Origin: Symsagittifera roscoffensis
Lineage: Eukaryota; Xenacoelomorpha; Acoela; Convolutidae
NCBI RefSeq assembly: GCF_963678635.1
Contig: NW_026970825.1
Location: 32,234 to 96,233 of the forward strand
DNA: 64,000 nt
Reading direction: 5' to 3'
Shown here piece after piece: positions 43,512-53,760 of this stretch (the first letter of the stretch is position 1; every line of letters starts with the position of its first letter). The notes beneath the pieces are model-generated. The model made no database searches, was not told the origin of the DNA, and saw nothing but the letters and a program-made list of their open reading frames with translations. A program made the translations under genes and the position numbers.

Positions 43512-45293
43512 TCATGATCCACCCATAAGGTATGGATTCATTGTCATTTGTAATGATTCTGCTGCATTTGGCATTTGAGAAAAATTTGAAAGTTGGTTTC
43601 TTGTTATCTCATGTTGTTGGAGATAATATGGGAGTGGTATTTCATTTTGCATTTGTGATGGTTGATACGAGTGTGCAGTCATTGGATTTTGTTGTTGAAT
43701 TGGTTGAAAAGATTGTGTATTAATTGGATTTTGTTGTTGAATTGGTTGTTGATTTTGTGCATCTATTGGTTGTGGAGAAAAATTTCTATGATTTGTACGT
43801 GTTCTCTGTATTCCTTGTTTACGATATTCTTGAGTATTTTGTGCAAATATATCTGGTTGTAAGAAATCATCATCTGAGGATAAATAATCCATTTGATAAG
43901 ATGTCTGTTTTTTATTTTTATTTTGTTGAAAAAATGGGTAATTTTCACTGTGATCCCGTGGAGGATTTGTTTGGAAATTTGTTGAATTAGGTTGGGCCAT
44001 TGGGTTATCCCAATTTCGAGATCTTGTATATTGGTTAAAATTTCTTTGTGGTTGATTATATGTTTTTGATGGATGTGTATAATTATAATTATGGTCTGCA
44101 AAGTTGTTTCTAGTGAATGTTTTGCGTGTTTTTGATGGTATTGTCATGGGTCTGTATGTTTGGTAATCCATATGTGAATATTTAGGGGCAACCGAAGGTT
44201 TAACGGTTGATTGTAAGGTTACCTGTGTTTGTGAAGGATTTGTATTTCTTGGTGTTGTTAAATTTGGGCGTATTGGTGAAATACTTTGTTGTGTAGTTGT
44301 TGTGTGTACAATTTCTTCATTTATGAAGTGTGATGGTGTCTGGATATCTTGTTGAGTAAGATTCCTAGTTCCATTGAGGTTTTCATTGTGTATAACTGTA
44401 GAGTTTAAACTATTATTTTGTGTATCGGGTAAAAATGTATTATAGTTTAATGGTGTTGCATCAATTGTTAATGGTATTACTCTTACATAATCTCTTATGT
44501 AAGATATTGTACCTATTGCTTGACTTGAGATTGATTGTGGAAAGCTTATAAATGCGGGATGAGACCATTCGGGGTCCCAAACATAATCTGATTGTTCTGT
44601 GATAGCGGTATCATCGTTCGAGTTTTGGGGTCTAAAATTTTTTCTTGCTTGTGCAATTAAATCAATATTGTGTGTGAAATAATCTATTATGAACCATGCC
44701 AAAATTTTTTGTAGATCGTGTTTTGTATGTTGTGAAACGTCGTCTTTCGTGAAATTTTCTTTAATGATGTTTAAATAACTAGAGAGTAGTGTGATTTCAT
44801 GTCGTACTTTCAAATGTTTAGATGTTTCTGTCGGTGAGACATTTGTTATTGGGATTTCGTTTTCTAATATCGAAATATAACTATATATTATTGTGAAAAC
44901 TTCATTGGTGACTATGGAGTTTGCTCTTTGTGAGTTATGATATTGGATGCTTTTTATATATTCTGAAAAAACTTTTGAAAATTCTAAATCAAGGTCGTCT
45001 GTTTGAATTGTATATTTTCTATTATTATGGTTTGGTGAGGTAAATTCTATGGAGTAGATTCCATACTGTTGTGTTATGTTGCATATATCTTTTAGATAGT
45101 GATCTATGATTTGTCTTTTGATTTTTACATCGGGGAACTCTGTTTTACATGGACTGATTCCGGGTTCAAATAAATTTACGAGTAAATTTTGACAAAATAT
45201 GTGTTGTCCTCTATCAGTATCTGCGTCTACTATAAAAGGAAAGATTTCATCATCATCTGGAGTTTCTTCACCTGGGGTGTGTGTTGAACTCAT
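43512..45293 (-). CDS. Element ORF2, 593 aa, unknown, Q/N-rich tail
   Basis: Residues 1-220 look folded and mostly helical (IFCQNLLVNLFEPGI, LQKILAWFIIDYFTHNIDLI), with acidic residues at the start. From about 300 the protein is disordered and rich in Gln, Asn, Thr and Pro, ending in repeated QPIQQQNPI-like strings. Its start overlaps the end of the 155-aa ORF by 26 bases. It lies where Gag usually is, but the capsid and zinc knuckle are in the next ORF. It may therefore be an extra structural protein, such as a matrix or condensate-forming protein. No family is recognised. Confidence 0.75.
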   Translation of the reverse strand: MSSTHTPGEETPDDDEIFPFIVDADTDRGQHIFCQNLLVNLFEPGISPCKTEFPDVKIKRQIIDHYLKDICNITQQYGIYSIEFTSPNHNNRKYTIQTDDLDLEFSKVFSEYIKSIQYHNSQRANSIVTNEVFTIIYSYISILENEIPITNVSPTETSKHLKVRHEITLLSSYLNIIKENFTKDDVSQHTKHDLQKILAWFIIDYFTHNIDLIAQARKNFRPQNSNDDTAITEQSDYVWDPEWSHPAFISFPQSISSQAIGTISYIRDYVRVIPLTIDATPLNYNTFLPDTQNNSLNSTVIHNENLNGTRNLTQQDIQTPSHFINEEIVHTTTTQQSISPIRPNLTTPRNTNPSQTQVTLQSTVKPSVAPKYSHMDYQTYRPMTIPSKTRKTFTRNNFADHNYNYTHPSKTYNQPQRNFNQYTRSRNWDNPMAQPNSTNFQTNPPRDHSENYPFFQQNKNKKQTSYQMDYLSSDDDFLQPDIFAQNTQEYRKQGIQRTRTNHRNFSPQPIDAQNQQPIQQQNPINTQSFQPIQQQNPMTAHSYQPSQMQNEIPLPYYLQQHEITRNQLSNFSQMPNAAESLQMTMNPYLMGGS

Positions 45294-45735
45294 TTTCCCG
45301 TTCGATGACTGTTAATATGTAATTATTAATGTGTCGAATTGGTTGATTCCAATTGTATAGATGTACTGGTTTGTGTTTGTACTGCTTTTTTATTCTTCTT
45401 TTTCCTCTTTGTGATGAATTTGAAGTTGTTTCTGAGTCAGAAAAATATAATTGATCGTGAATTGGGCAATTTTTATCTATTGATTCTTTTAGTTTGTAAA
45501 GTTCGTCTAAACTGTTGGTTTCTGATTCTGAAAATGCGTTTCGATTTTTTGAAAATCTTTTTCGTGTTATTTGTCTTTGTTTAGTTATTATTTTTCTCTT
45601 TAGTGTTTGTCGTTTTGTTCTAATGTATCCAACTGTTTGTGTATGAGGTGTGATTACAAGGTCGTATTTTTTGTTATCTATTTCACAATTGTGTAAAACG
45701 ATTGTTTGTTTATTTCCTAGGTTTTTAAATGACAT
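45268..45735 (-). CDS. Element ORF1, 155 aa, basic, unknown
   Basis: First ORF after the leader. It has a strongly basic centre (RTKRQTLKRKIITKQRQITR) and a second basic patch (GKRRIKKQYKHKP), separated by acidic Ser/Asp/Glu stretches (SDSETTSNSS). This is typical of nucleic-acid-binding or nuclear proteins. No membrane segment is present and I do not recognise the family. Confidence 0.65.
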   Translation of the reverse strand: MSFKNLGNKQTIVLHNCEIDNKKYDLVITPHTQTVGYIRTKRQTLKRKIITKQRQITRKRFSKNRNAFSESETNSLDELYKLKESIDKNCPIHDQLYFSDSETTSNSSQRGKRRIKKQYKHKPVHLYNWNQPIRHINNYILTVIERENEFNTHPR

Positions 45736-46989
45736 AAGGTTTAGAATGACGGATGCAAAAGGTTGTTAAATGATTTCTATTTTCCTAAACTGTTAGTTCT
45801 TACGATTTTTTGGTTAGCTTAACCTGGGTCTGTTTGTTCAGGGTTGGAGAGAAAAGTATATCGATTCCGAAGAATGATTTTTTACTTTCTCGTGGCTAGT
45901 ATAAGTTAAGGTGTTAACTTACTTAATCTTACTTAGGGGTAGTGATTGTGTTCAAGGGTTGGAGAATAGTAAATCGATCCACAAGGTTCAGGTATAATTA
46001 GAACGCGAGTAGTTCGTTAGATACTATTTTAAACTTACTAAGTCTAAGATTTATCCTGGGTCTGGTAAGAGGGGGGGTCAAGTGAAGGATGAATAACCGA
46101 AGTTCTTCACTGTTTATCCTAATTTGAATGATTAGTTTTGTTTAAAAATTTCTATTAGTCTTGGGTCTTTAGAAAGGGTTGGGTAGTGAATCGACGTTTG
46201 AGGTCGTTAGACACTAATTAAGTAGGTGGGGGAGAACAAAGTTGTTCTGTTTGATCCAAGGATAAGCCTTGATGATCAAATTTGAAATTTAATTAAGTAG
46301 AAAATGATTTAAGATCCAAGGATAAGCCTTGATGATCTGGTTTTAAAATTAAGTGAATTTAAGTTTTAATAAAATTTTAAATGTGTGTAAAGGAAAGATT
46401 TAGTGTTTTGATGATATTAGTGGGTTTATGATTGCTGTTATGTTTTAGGTGATGGAGCTGGAACAACAGGATGATTTATGATTACTAACCATTTATTGTC
46501 ATGCTACTAATTTTTATTTTTTATTTTTCAATAAATATTTTTCAAACATGTTTTGTATAATACTGCAGAGTTTTAGGAAAACGATCTTAGATCTTTTTAT
46601 CAATCGTTATTGTATATTAATAATTTTGTTTAGCGCCTGAAATGATTTTGAAGATTAACTTCAAGGTTTTATGTTTGCAAATGAAAATCTAAATTCATTG
46701 CCAGTAGTATTCGAAATATAAAAGTTTGTTCTGGCTTTTGCCGAACTATCATATAACTATACGGCAAGTTTCTACTTTGTCGTATGTCGTCTTTGGTTCG
46801 AGGTCTTCTTCCAATTCCGGGTAGTTCTGTTATGGTTCGGAATATTGGCTCTGATCTATTGAGTCGGAGAGACATTTCAATTAAATTATTGTCGTATAAC
46901 ATTTTGTAAATGTTTTTGTCTAATTTCTAATCTATTTTGGTTAATTCTAATCTATTAAGGTCTTGTTCGAGACTTATGGTCGCACCAGA
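45736..46989 (-). promoter_or_regulatory. Element 5' leader with internal repeats
   Basis: 1.25 kb lies between the 5' LTR and ORF1. GATCCAAGGATAAGCCTTGA(TGATC) occurs twice, 60 bases apart (46252-46277, 46312-46337). A GGGTTGG(A/G)...(A/G)TCGA(T/C) module occurs three times (about 45841, 45955, 46174). A 77-codon frame at 46669-46902 is probably fortuitous. Long repeated leaders in related elements can hold packaging, splicing or insulator signals; which applies here is unknown. Confidence 0.6.
46970..46987 (-). other. Primer-binding-site candidate
   Basis: On the minus strand, two bases after the 5' LTR, the sequence TGGTGCGACCATAAGTCTCG starts. It begins TGG as expected for the complement of a tRNA CCA end. 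Its plus-strand complement includes TTCGA 18 bases from CCA, resembling a tRNA T arm. I cannot name the tRNA. Confidence 0.6.
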
Positions 46990-47397
46990 TGAGTTAGGAC
47001 CGAAGTGTAACTCATAGAGTAATTTCGGATAGGGTACACCGTCTGCTCGTCACGCTATCTTATTTTCGGCCGGATAGATTCGTGCAACTTCTTAGTCTAA
47101 TACCGATCCTAATCTTACTCTTATACTATCTAGTCTCAGGTTGTTTAACTAGTCTCTGCTAGGCTCAATAGATCTAGGGTATACTGGTTTATTGCGGCTG
47201 CTGAAGTGCTCGGGAGAGTCCAACTAATTTCTAAGTTAAATTCAAATCTCTCTGGTGCTGAAATTACAAGTAACTTCAGCACTTACAAATAAGTGGGTTG
47301 TTAGTTAGATGGATTGTGATTGGTTAATATTAAATACTTTACATTGGTAAAACATTTAATTTATCCAATCATAAAATATAGTTTAGATCAGGTTCCA
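46990..47397 (-). repeat. 5' LTR (element orientation)
   Basis: 408 bp, same sequence as 28481-28888. It drives transcription leftward, so the element is antisense to the host intron. The plus-strand gene must splice across it, or its RNA could end early. Confidence 0.95.
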
Positions 47398-47488
47398 GTA
47401 GTACAAAAAAACTACCAGTGGCTTGTTTGTTGGGTTTAGTTTTTGCGAACCGATATCATGACATAATTTGTTTTCATTCCTTGTTCAG

Positions 47489-47656
47489 AGATGGTCTCGT
47501 AGTGAGTCGGGTGCCCACTATTCCCTTGGCTACCGAGAAAAGAACAAAGAACAGGACGTGAACACATCTCAAGTGCTGTCCAACATGCCCATGTTCACGT
47601 ACAGACCAGGTCCACACCAGTACTGGGAAGTGGAGAAACCAAAAAAACTGCTCTGA
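47489..47656 (+). CDS. Small gene of unknown function, terminal exon
   Basis: Acceptor CATTCCTTGTTCAG is followed by 55 codons and TGA, in phase 0. It reads RWSRSESGAHYSLGYREKNK, then a middle part with VLSNMPMFTYRPGPHQYW, and ends KPKKLL. GC content is well above the flanks. A possible polyadenylation signal ATTAAA lies at 47669. It joins in frame to 27832-27938, about 19.5 kb upstream, across the inserted LTR element. Its phase would also allow it to be an alternative last exon of the catenin gene, but the nearer upstream exons make the separate gene more likely. Confidence 0.65.
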   Translation, partial: RWSRSESGAHYSLGYREKNKEQDVNTSQVLSNMPMFTYRPGPHQYWEVEKPKKLL

Positions 47657-48312
47657 TTTTAAACTATCAATTAAAGACAAAAATATAACAAACTATTTCA
47701 CCTGAAATCAATTTACGCTGATTATGAGGTTTGAAAACTTTCAGCTTGTGACTATAAAAGCGCGCTATATCGCTGAGCTTTTCCATTCCTTCCAGTTCTG
47801 ATTTTTAGAGAGTGCTCTGCAAACATAAGCCTAGTATCGTAATTTGACCGCTGCAATTTTTTTGTGCTAGAAATGACTTCCAAACATATATATGATAACA
47901 AATGAAACTGAAAAGAATTGAATGGTTTCACGAATTCTGCATTTGTATTTTTGTTTGTGTAATGACTTCACTTGCAAACAAATTATTATTATTATAAACA
48001 AAAGTTATCAAAAAGCTACGAACTTTTTGTTTCAAGGTTCTCATTGATGTTTCCTGAAACCTCTAGCTAATCTTAAATAACATTTTACTGAAAGTTCCGG
48101 TCTTTGCGTATCTGAAAGTCTGGTATCTGAAAGTTCCGGTCTTTGCGATAGTTTCCATCTCCTTTGGAAGATTTCGTCGAAACAATATTCTTCGAGTAAA
48201 GAATCTATCTTTACCTCAATGGATAGTCGCAAAATGGTTGAAGTTTCAGCAACATAATATTTAATTTAGATAAAATATTAAACACTACAATTTCCAAAAA
48301 TAATAAACGAAA

Positions 48313-48656
48313 TCATAATAATTTTTGACGATGAAGCTCAGCTATAAATAAATGACTTTTCTGATGTGAAAATGGTGTTGAAATATGGATAAAATCTTGA
48401 AACATTGGGGAACCCTTCGACATCGCCGATATTGACTGATCTTCCGTGACATTCCCAAATAAAATTGGACCCAAATCGACTAAATATAGCTTTCGGTATT
48501 TCTGCTTTAGTTCTTCCAGATATGATCGCCAGAAATGCACTCCTGGATCGTAGCGAAGCTTGATAAGACAGCTTGTGGGGTCTTTCTTCTGGTTTCTCAT
48601 TTGTTTAATACATGGAGTGGGGTCGGGCTCGGGTGACTGGTGCTCAATGACAAACA
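48313..48656 (-). CDS. Acyltransferase-3/SGNH protein, last exon
   Basis: Acceptor AAAAATGCAG, entering in phase 1 to match the donor at 55162. It starts FVIEHQSPEPDPTPC, the family's usual strand after the SGNH core. It contains VDLGPILFG and ends with FQDFIHIS, where Asp and His fit block V of SGNH hydrolases (D..H catalytic pair). The stop is at 48313. The gene converges on the small plus-strand gene, whose stop is about 650 bases away. ATTAAA on the minus strand at about 48261-48266 could direct polyadenylation. Confidence 0.85.
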
Positions 48657-49284
48657 CTGCATTTTTACATCGAGTGTATATCAGGCCACTTTATATCATA
48701 TAACAAAAATTTATATAATACAATATTTATTATAACTTAGATTCGACAATAAACAGTTCCCGTTCGGCATTTTTACCTCGATACATGTTTTTTTAAATCG
48801 ATAAATCACAGAAGCGTTACAACAGTTTAAATTAGAACTCATTATCAGAGACGCACTTGGGAAAGACTTTCAAAGCATTTCAAATCCAAGGTATTCGCCC
48901 TATAGTATTTCAATTCCTTGCCAATATTATACCAACTATTCACTGACAATTGGGATTTTTTCTACAAATAATGCTAGATTTTAGAGAATCCTTGCCTCTG
49001 ATTGATTGAACTCTTCGTCACTGAATATTAATGGCTTTTCTCATCTCAACATGTGGATTTCTTCCTAATCGACAATCAAATGATTAATAATAGTACAAAT
49101 GATAACTGCTGTTCAAGAAATACATATTACAAATAAAAACAAAAAAGAATAGACGGTGCGATAGTAGCGCAATATTTTCTGACCCTTTTGACTGATAAAA
49201 AAAATTAAAAATCAAGAAAAAATTGAAAAAAGGAAAAATTTAAGAATATTTTTTGTTCTAATTCAAATTAGAATTAGAACAAAA
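48657..49284. other. Intron sequence before the tandem array
   Basis: AT-rich intron of the acyltransferase gene with no ORF of note. A short palindrome TTCTAATTCAAATTAGAA lies at about 49257-49274, near where the tandem array begins. Confidence 0.5.
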
Positions 49285-52200
49285 TTATTCAGAGCTTTCA
49301 CTCGAGTAACAGATTGGTGCAATGACAGTTCTCACAGTTGTATTGAATTCGAAAACAAAAACGTACTCTTAGGTTTTAATTTGTTTTTGTATCGATCAAT
49401 TGTGCGGCGGAATCATTCGAAACCTCCTTAAAAGCCCTGTAACAGCTTTTTTTAAACAATTTTTTCGTAAGTTAAATTGTTTAAGCAAAAATTTGCAGTT
49501 TTCTCGAAAACTCTACTCAAAAAATTTCAAACCTACCACTGGTTGTCTTAACAGAAACGTGAAAAAATCCTCTGAAGGGCTAACAAAAAATATTACAAAG
49601 CATGTATTAAAAACTTCATCAAATTGTCAAATAATAACTTAACTTTCTCAAACAAAAACTAAAAGGTTTTGTCCAAAAGGTAACACAATGAATTTATTTT
49701 CTTGCTTAAATTTTATCGTGATATCAGGATGGCTTAACCAACAACACGATGGAAAGCTCAAAAATTTCAGTGATGGGTTGGATTTTAAAAGAGTTTCTGC
49801 TGGATTCAAAAAAACTTGTGTCCAATTTGGCATAATCCTGGAACTTTTTCAATTAAGCAATCGAAAAACAAATGTATAAACACAAGGTGGATTTTGATTT
49901 GCGAAAGTTATCTGAATGAAAGACAAAAAACTCTGGAAAGTACTGGCATTTCACAAGCCAGCAACATAGTGGTCGGAAAAAATTTACGGCACCTGGTGCA
50001 GATATGTTAAATTTAAAATGCACCGAAGGATTATTGGAGAAACTGGCTCCCGGTTTCTTCATTGTCTGATATACCTTGAGTTGTGTAGGATAGCAGCGTT
50101 TCTGCGAATTGAGGGATTGCTCTGCAAAAAAAAACTCTTCCAGTTTTCCAAATTATTTTGAGCTTTCACTCGATGAACAGATTGGTTTAATGACAGTTCG
50201 CACATTTTTCTTGACTTCGAAAACAAAAACGTACGGTTAGGTTTTAATTTTGAGTTTGTTTTGGTCAATTGTGCGGCAGAATCATTCGAAACCTCCTTAA
50301 AAGCCCTGTAACAGCTTTTTTTAAACAATTTTTTCGTAAGTTAAATTGTTTAAGCAAAAATTTGCAGTTTTCTCGAAAACTCTACTCAAAAAATTTCAAA
50401 CCTACCACTGGTTGTCTTAACAGAAACGTGAAAAAATCCTCTGAAGGGCTAACAAAAAATATTACAAAGCATGTATTAAAAACTTCATCAAATTGTCAAA
50501 TAATAACTTAACTTTCTCAAACAAAAACTAAAAGGTTTTGTCCAAAAGGTAACACAATGAATTTATTTTCTTGCTTAAATTTTATCGTGATATCAGGATG
50601 GCTTAACCAACAACACGATGGAAAGCTCAAACATTTCAGTGATGGGTTGGATTTTAAAAGAGTTTCTGCTGGATTCAAAAAAACTTGTGTCCAATTTGGC
50701 ATAATCCTGGAACTTTTTCAATTAAGCAATCGAAAAACAAATGTATAAACACAAGGTGGATTTTGATTTGCGAAAGTTATCTGAATGAAAGACAAAAAAC
50801 TCTGGAAAGTACTGGCATTTCACAAGCCAGCAACATAGTGGTCGGAAAAAATTTACGGCACCTGGTGCAGATATGTTGAATTTAAAATGCACCGAAGGAT
50901 TATTGGAGAAACTGGCTCCCGGTTTCTTCATTGTCTGATATACCTTGAGTTGTGTAGGATAGCAGCGTTTCTGTGAATTGAGGGATTGCTCTGCAAAAAA
51001 AAATTCTTCCAGTTTTCCAAATTATTTTGAGCTTTCACTCGATGAACAGATTGGTTTAATGACAGTTCGCACATTTTTCTTGACTTCGAAAACAAAAACG
51101 TACGGTTAGGTTTTAATTTTGAGTTTGTTTTGGTCAATTGTGCGGCAGAATCATTCGAAACCTCCTTAAAAGCCCTGTAACAGCTTTTTTTAAACAATTT
51201 TTTCGTAAGTTAAATTGTTTAAGCAAAAATTTGCAGTTTTCTCGAAAACTCTACTCAAAAAATTTCAAACTTACCACTGGTTGTCTTAACAGAAACGTGA
51301 AAAAATCCTCTGAAGGGCTAACAAAAAATATTACAAAGCATGTATTAAAAACTTCATCAAATTGTCAAATAATAACTTAACTTTCTCAAACAAAAACTAA
51401 AAGGTTTTGTCCAAAAGGTAACATAATGAATTTATTTTCTTGCTTAAATTTTATCGTGATATCAGGATGGCTTAACCAACAACACGATGGAAAGCTCAAA
51501 CATTTCAGTGATGGGTTGGATTTTAAAAGAGTTTCTGCTGGATTCAAAAAAACTTGTGTCCAATTTGGCATAATCCTGGAACTTTTTCAATTAAGCAATC
51601 GAAAAACAAATGTTTAAACACAAGGTGGATTTTGATTTGCGAAAGTTATCTGAATGAAAGACAAAAAACTCTGGAAAGTACTGGCATTTCACAAGCCAGC
51701 AACATAGTGGTCGGAAAAAATTTACGGCACCTGGTGCAGATATGTTAAATTTAAAATGCACCGAAGGATTATTGGAGAAACTGGCTCCCGGTTTCTTCAT
51801 TGTCTGATATACCTTGAGTTGTGTAGGATAGCAGCGTTTCTGCGAATTGAGGGATTGCTCTGCAAAAAAAAATTCTTCCAGTTTTCCAAATTATTTTGAG
51901 CTTTCACTCGATGAACAGATTGGTTTAATGACAGTTCGCACATTTTTCTTGACTTCGAAAACAAAAACGTACGGTTAGGTTTTAATTTTGAGTTTGTTTT
52001 GGTCAATTGTGCGGCAGAATCATTCGAAACCTCCTTAAAAGCCCTGTAACAGCTTTTTTTAAACAATTTTTTCGTAAGTTAAATTGTTTAAGCAAAAATT
52101 TGCAGTTTTCTCGAAAACTCTACTCAAAAAATTTCAAACTTACCACTGGTTGTCTTAACAGAAACGTGAAAAAATCCTCTGAAGGGCTAACAAAAAATAT

Positions 52201-53760
52201 TACAAAGCATGTATTAAAAACTTCATCAAATTGTCAAATAATAACTTAACTTTCTCAAACAAAAACTAAAAGGTTTTGTCCAAAAGGTAACATAATGAAT
52301 TTATTTTCTTGCTTAAATTTTATCGTGATATCAGGATGGCTTAACCAACAACACGATGGAAAGCTCAAACATTTCAGTGATGGGTTGGATTTTAAAAGAG
52401 TTTCTGCTGGATTCAAAAAAACTTGTGTCCAATTTGGCATAATCCTGGAACTTTTTCAATTAAGCAATCGAAAAACAAATGTATAAACACAAGGTGGATT
52501 TTGATTTGCGAAAGTTATCTGAATGAAAGACAAAAAACTCTGGAAAGTACTGGCATTTCACAAGCCAGCAACATAGTGGTCGGAAAAAATTTACGGCACC
52601 TGGTGCAGATATGTTAAATTTAAAATGCACCGAAGGATTATTGGAGAAACTGGCTCCCGGTTTCTTCATTGTCTGATATACCTTGAGTTGTGTAGGATAG
52701 CAGCGTTTCTGCGAATTGAGGGATTGCTCTGCAAAAAAAAATTCTTCCAGTTTTCCAAATTATTTTGAGCTTTCACTCGATGAACAGATTGGTTTAATGA
52801 CAGTTCGCACATTTTTCTTGACTTCGAAAACAAAAACGTACGGTTAGGTTTTAATTTTGAGTTTGTTTTGGTCAATTGTGCGGCAGAATCATTCGAAACC
52901 TCCTTAAAAGCCCTGTAACAGCTTTTTTTAAACAATTTTTTCGTAAGTTAAATTGTTTAAGCAAAAATTTGCAGTTTTCTCGAAAACTCTACTCAAAAAA
53001 TTTCAAACCTACCACTGGTTGTCTTAACAGAAACGTGAAAAAATCCTCTGAAGGGCTAACAAAAAATATTACAAAGCATGTATTAAAAACTTCATCAAAT
53101 TGTCAAATAATAACTTAACTTTCTCAAACAAAAACTAAAAGGTTTTGTCCAAAAGGTAACACAATGAATTTATTTTCTTGCTTAAATTTTATCGTGATAT
53201 CAGGATGGCTTAACCAACAACACGATGGAAAGCTCAAAAATTTCAGTGATGGGTTGGATTTTAAAAGAGTTTCTGCTGGATTCAAAAAAACTTGTGTCCA
53301 ATTTGGCATAATCCTGGAACTTTTTCAATTAAGCAATCGAAAAACAAATGTATAAACACAAGGTGGATTTTGATTTGCGAAAGTTATCTGAATGAAAGAC
53401 AAAAAAACTCTGGAAAGTACTGGCATTTCACAAGCCAGCAACATAGTGGTCGGAAAAAATTTACGGCACCTGGTGCAGATATGTTGAATTTAAAATGCAC
53501 CGAAGGATTATTGGAGAAACTGGCTCCCGGTTTCTTCATTGTCTGATATACCTTGAGTTGTGTAGGATAGCAGCGTTTCTGTGAATTGAGGGATTGCTCT
53601 GCAAAAAAAAAATTCTTCCAGTTTTCCAAATTATTTTGAGCTTTCACTCGATGAACAGATTGGTTTAATGACAGTTCGCACATTTTTCTTGACTTCGAAA
53701 ACAAAAACGTACGGTTAGGTTTTAATTTTGAGTTTGTTTTGGTCAATTGTTCGGCGGGCT
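49285..53760 (-). repeat. Five 869-bp tandem units derived from an exon of the host gene
   Basis: Identical landmarks recur at 49400, 50269, 51138, 52007 and 52876, exactly 869 bp apart, with very few substitutions. On the minus strand each unit contains a stretch similar to the second half of the SGNH exon at 55162-55547: KLKPNRTFLFSKS, CELSLNQSVHRVKAQNNLEN. It is bounded by an acceptor-like TTACAG (50306 in unit 2) and a conserved donor AAG|GTATAT (50075). The exon-like piece is 231 bp, or 232 bp in the last copy. It has an A9/A10 tract not present in the parent exon, so none of the copies keeps the frame needed to join the last exon. Confidence 0.9.

Larger units (their letters stand above)
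28481..47397 (-). mobile_element. 18.9-kb Ty3/gypsy-type LTR element with env-like ORF
   Basis: Two 408-bp direct repeats beginning TGAG and ending TTCCA bound the element. They appear identical by eye. GTAG lies just outside each end (28477-28480 and 47398-47401), a 4-bp target duplication. All internal ORFs are on the minus strand. Their order is ORF1, ORF2, Gag-Pro, RT-RNaseH-integrase, two small membrane proteins, a Met-free ORF, an envelope-like protein and two more ORFs. Domain order RT-RNaseH-IN and the GPY motif after integrase place it with Ty3/gypsy. At 18.9 kb it is far longer than the usual 5-9 kb. It sits antisense in intron 2 of the small plus-strand gene. The matching LTRs imply a recent insertion. 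Confidence 0.95.

Noticed and set aside
46669..46902. 77-codon minus-strand ORF in the element leader
   Set aside because: No motif, AT-rich, and separated from ORF1 by nearly 1 kb with repeats; it could be an upstream ORF but I see no support.
49400..53746. Many 60-90 codon ORFs on both strands of the 869-bp array
   Set aside because: They repeat exactly with the unit. Only the minus-strand segment has a relation to a real exon, and that is out of frame.
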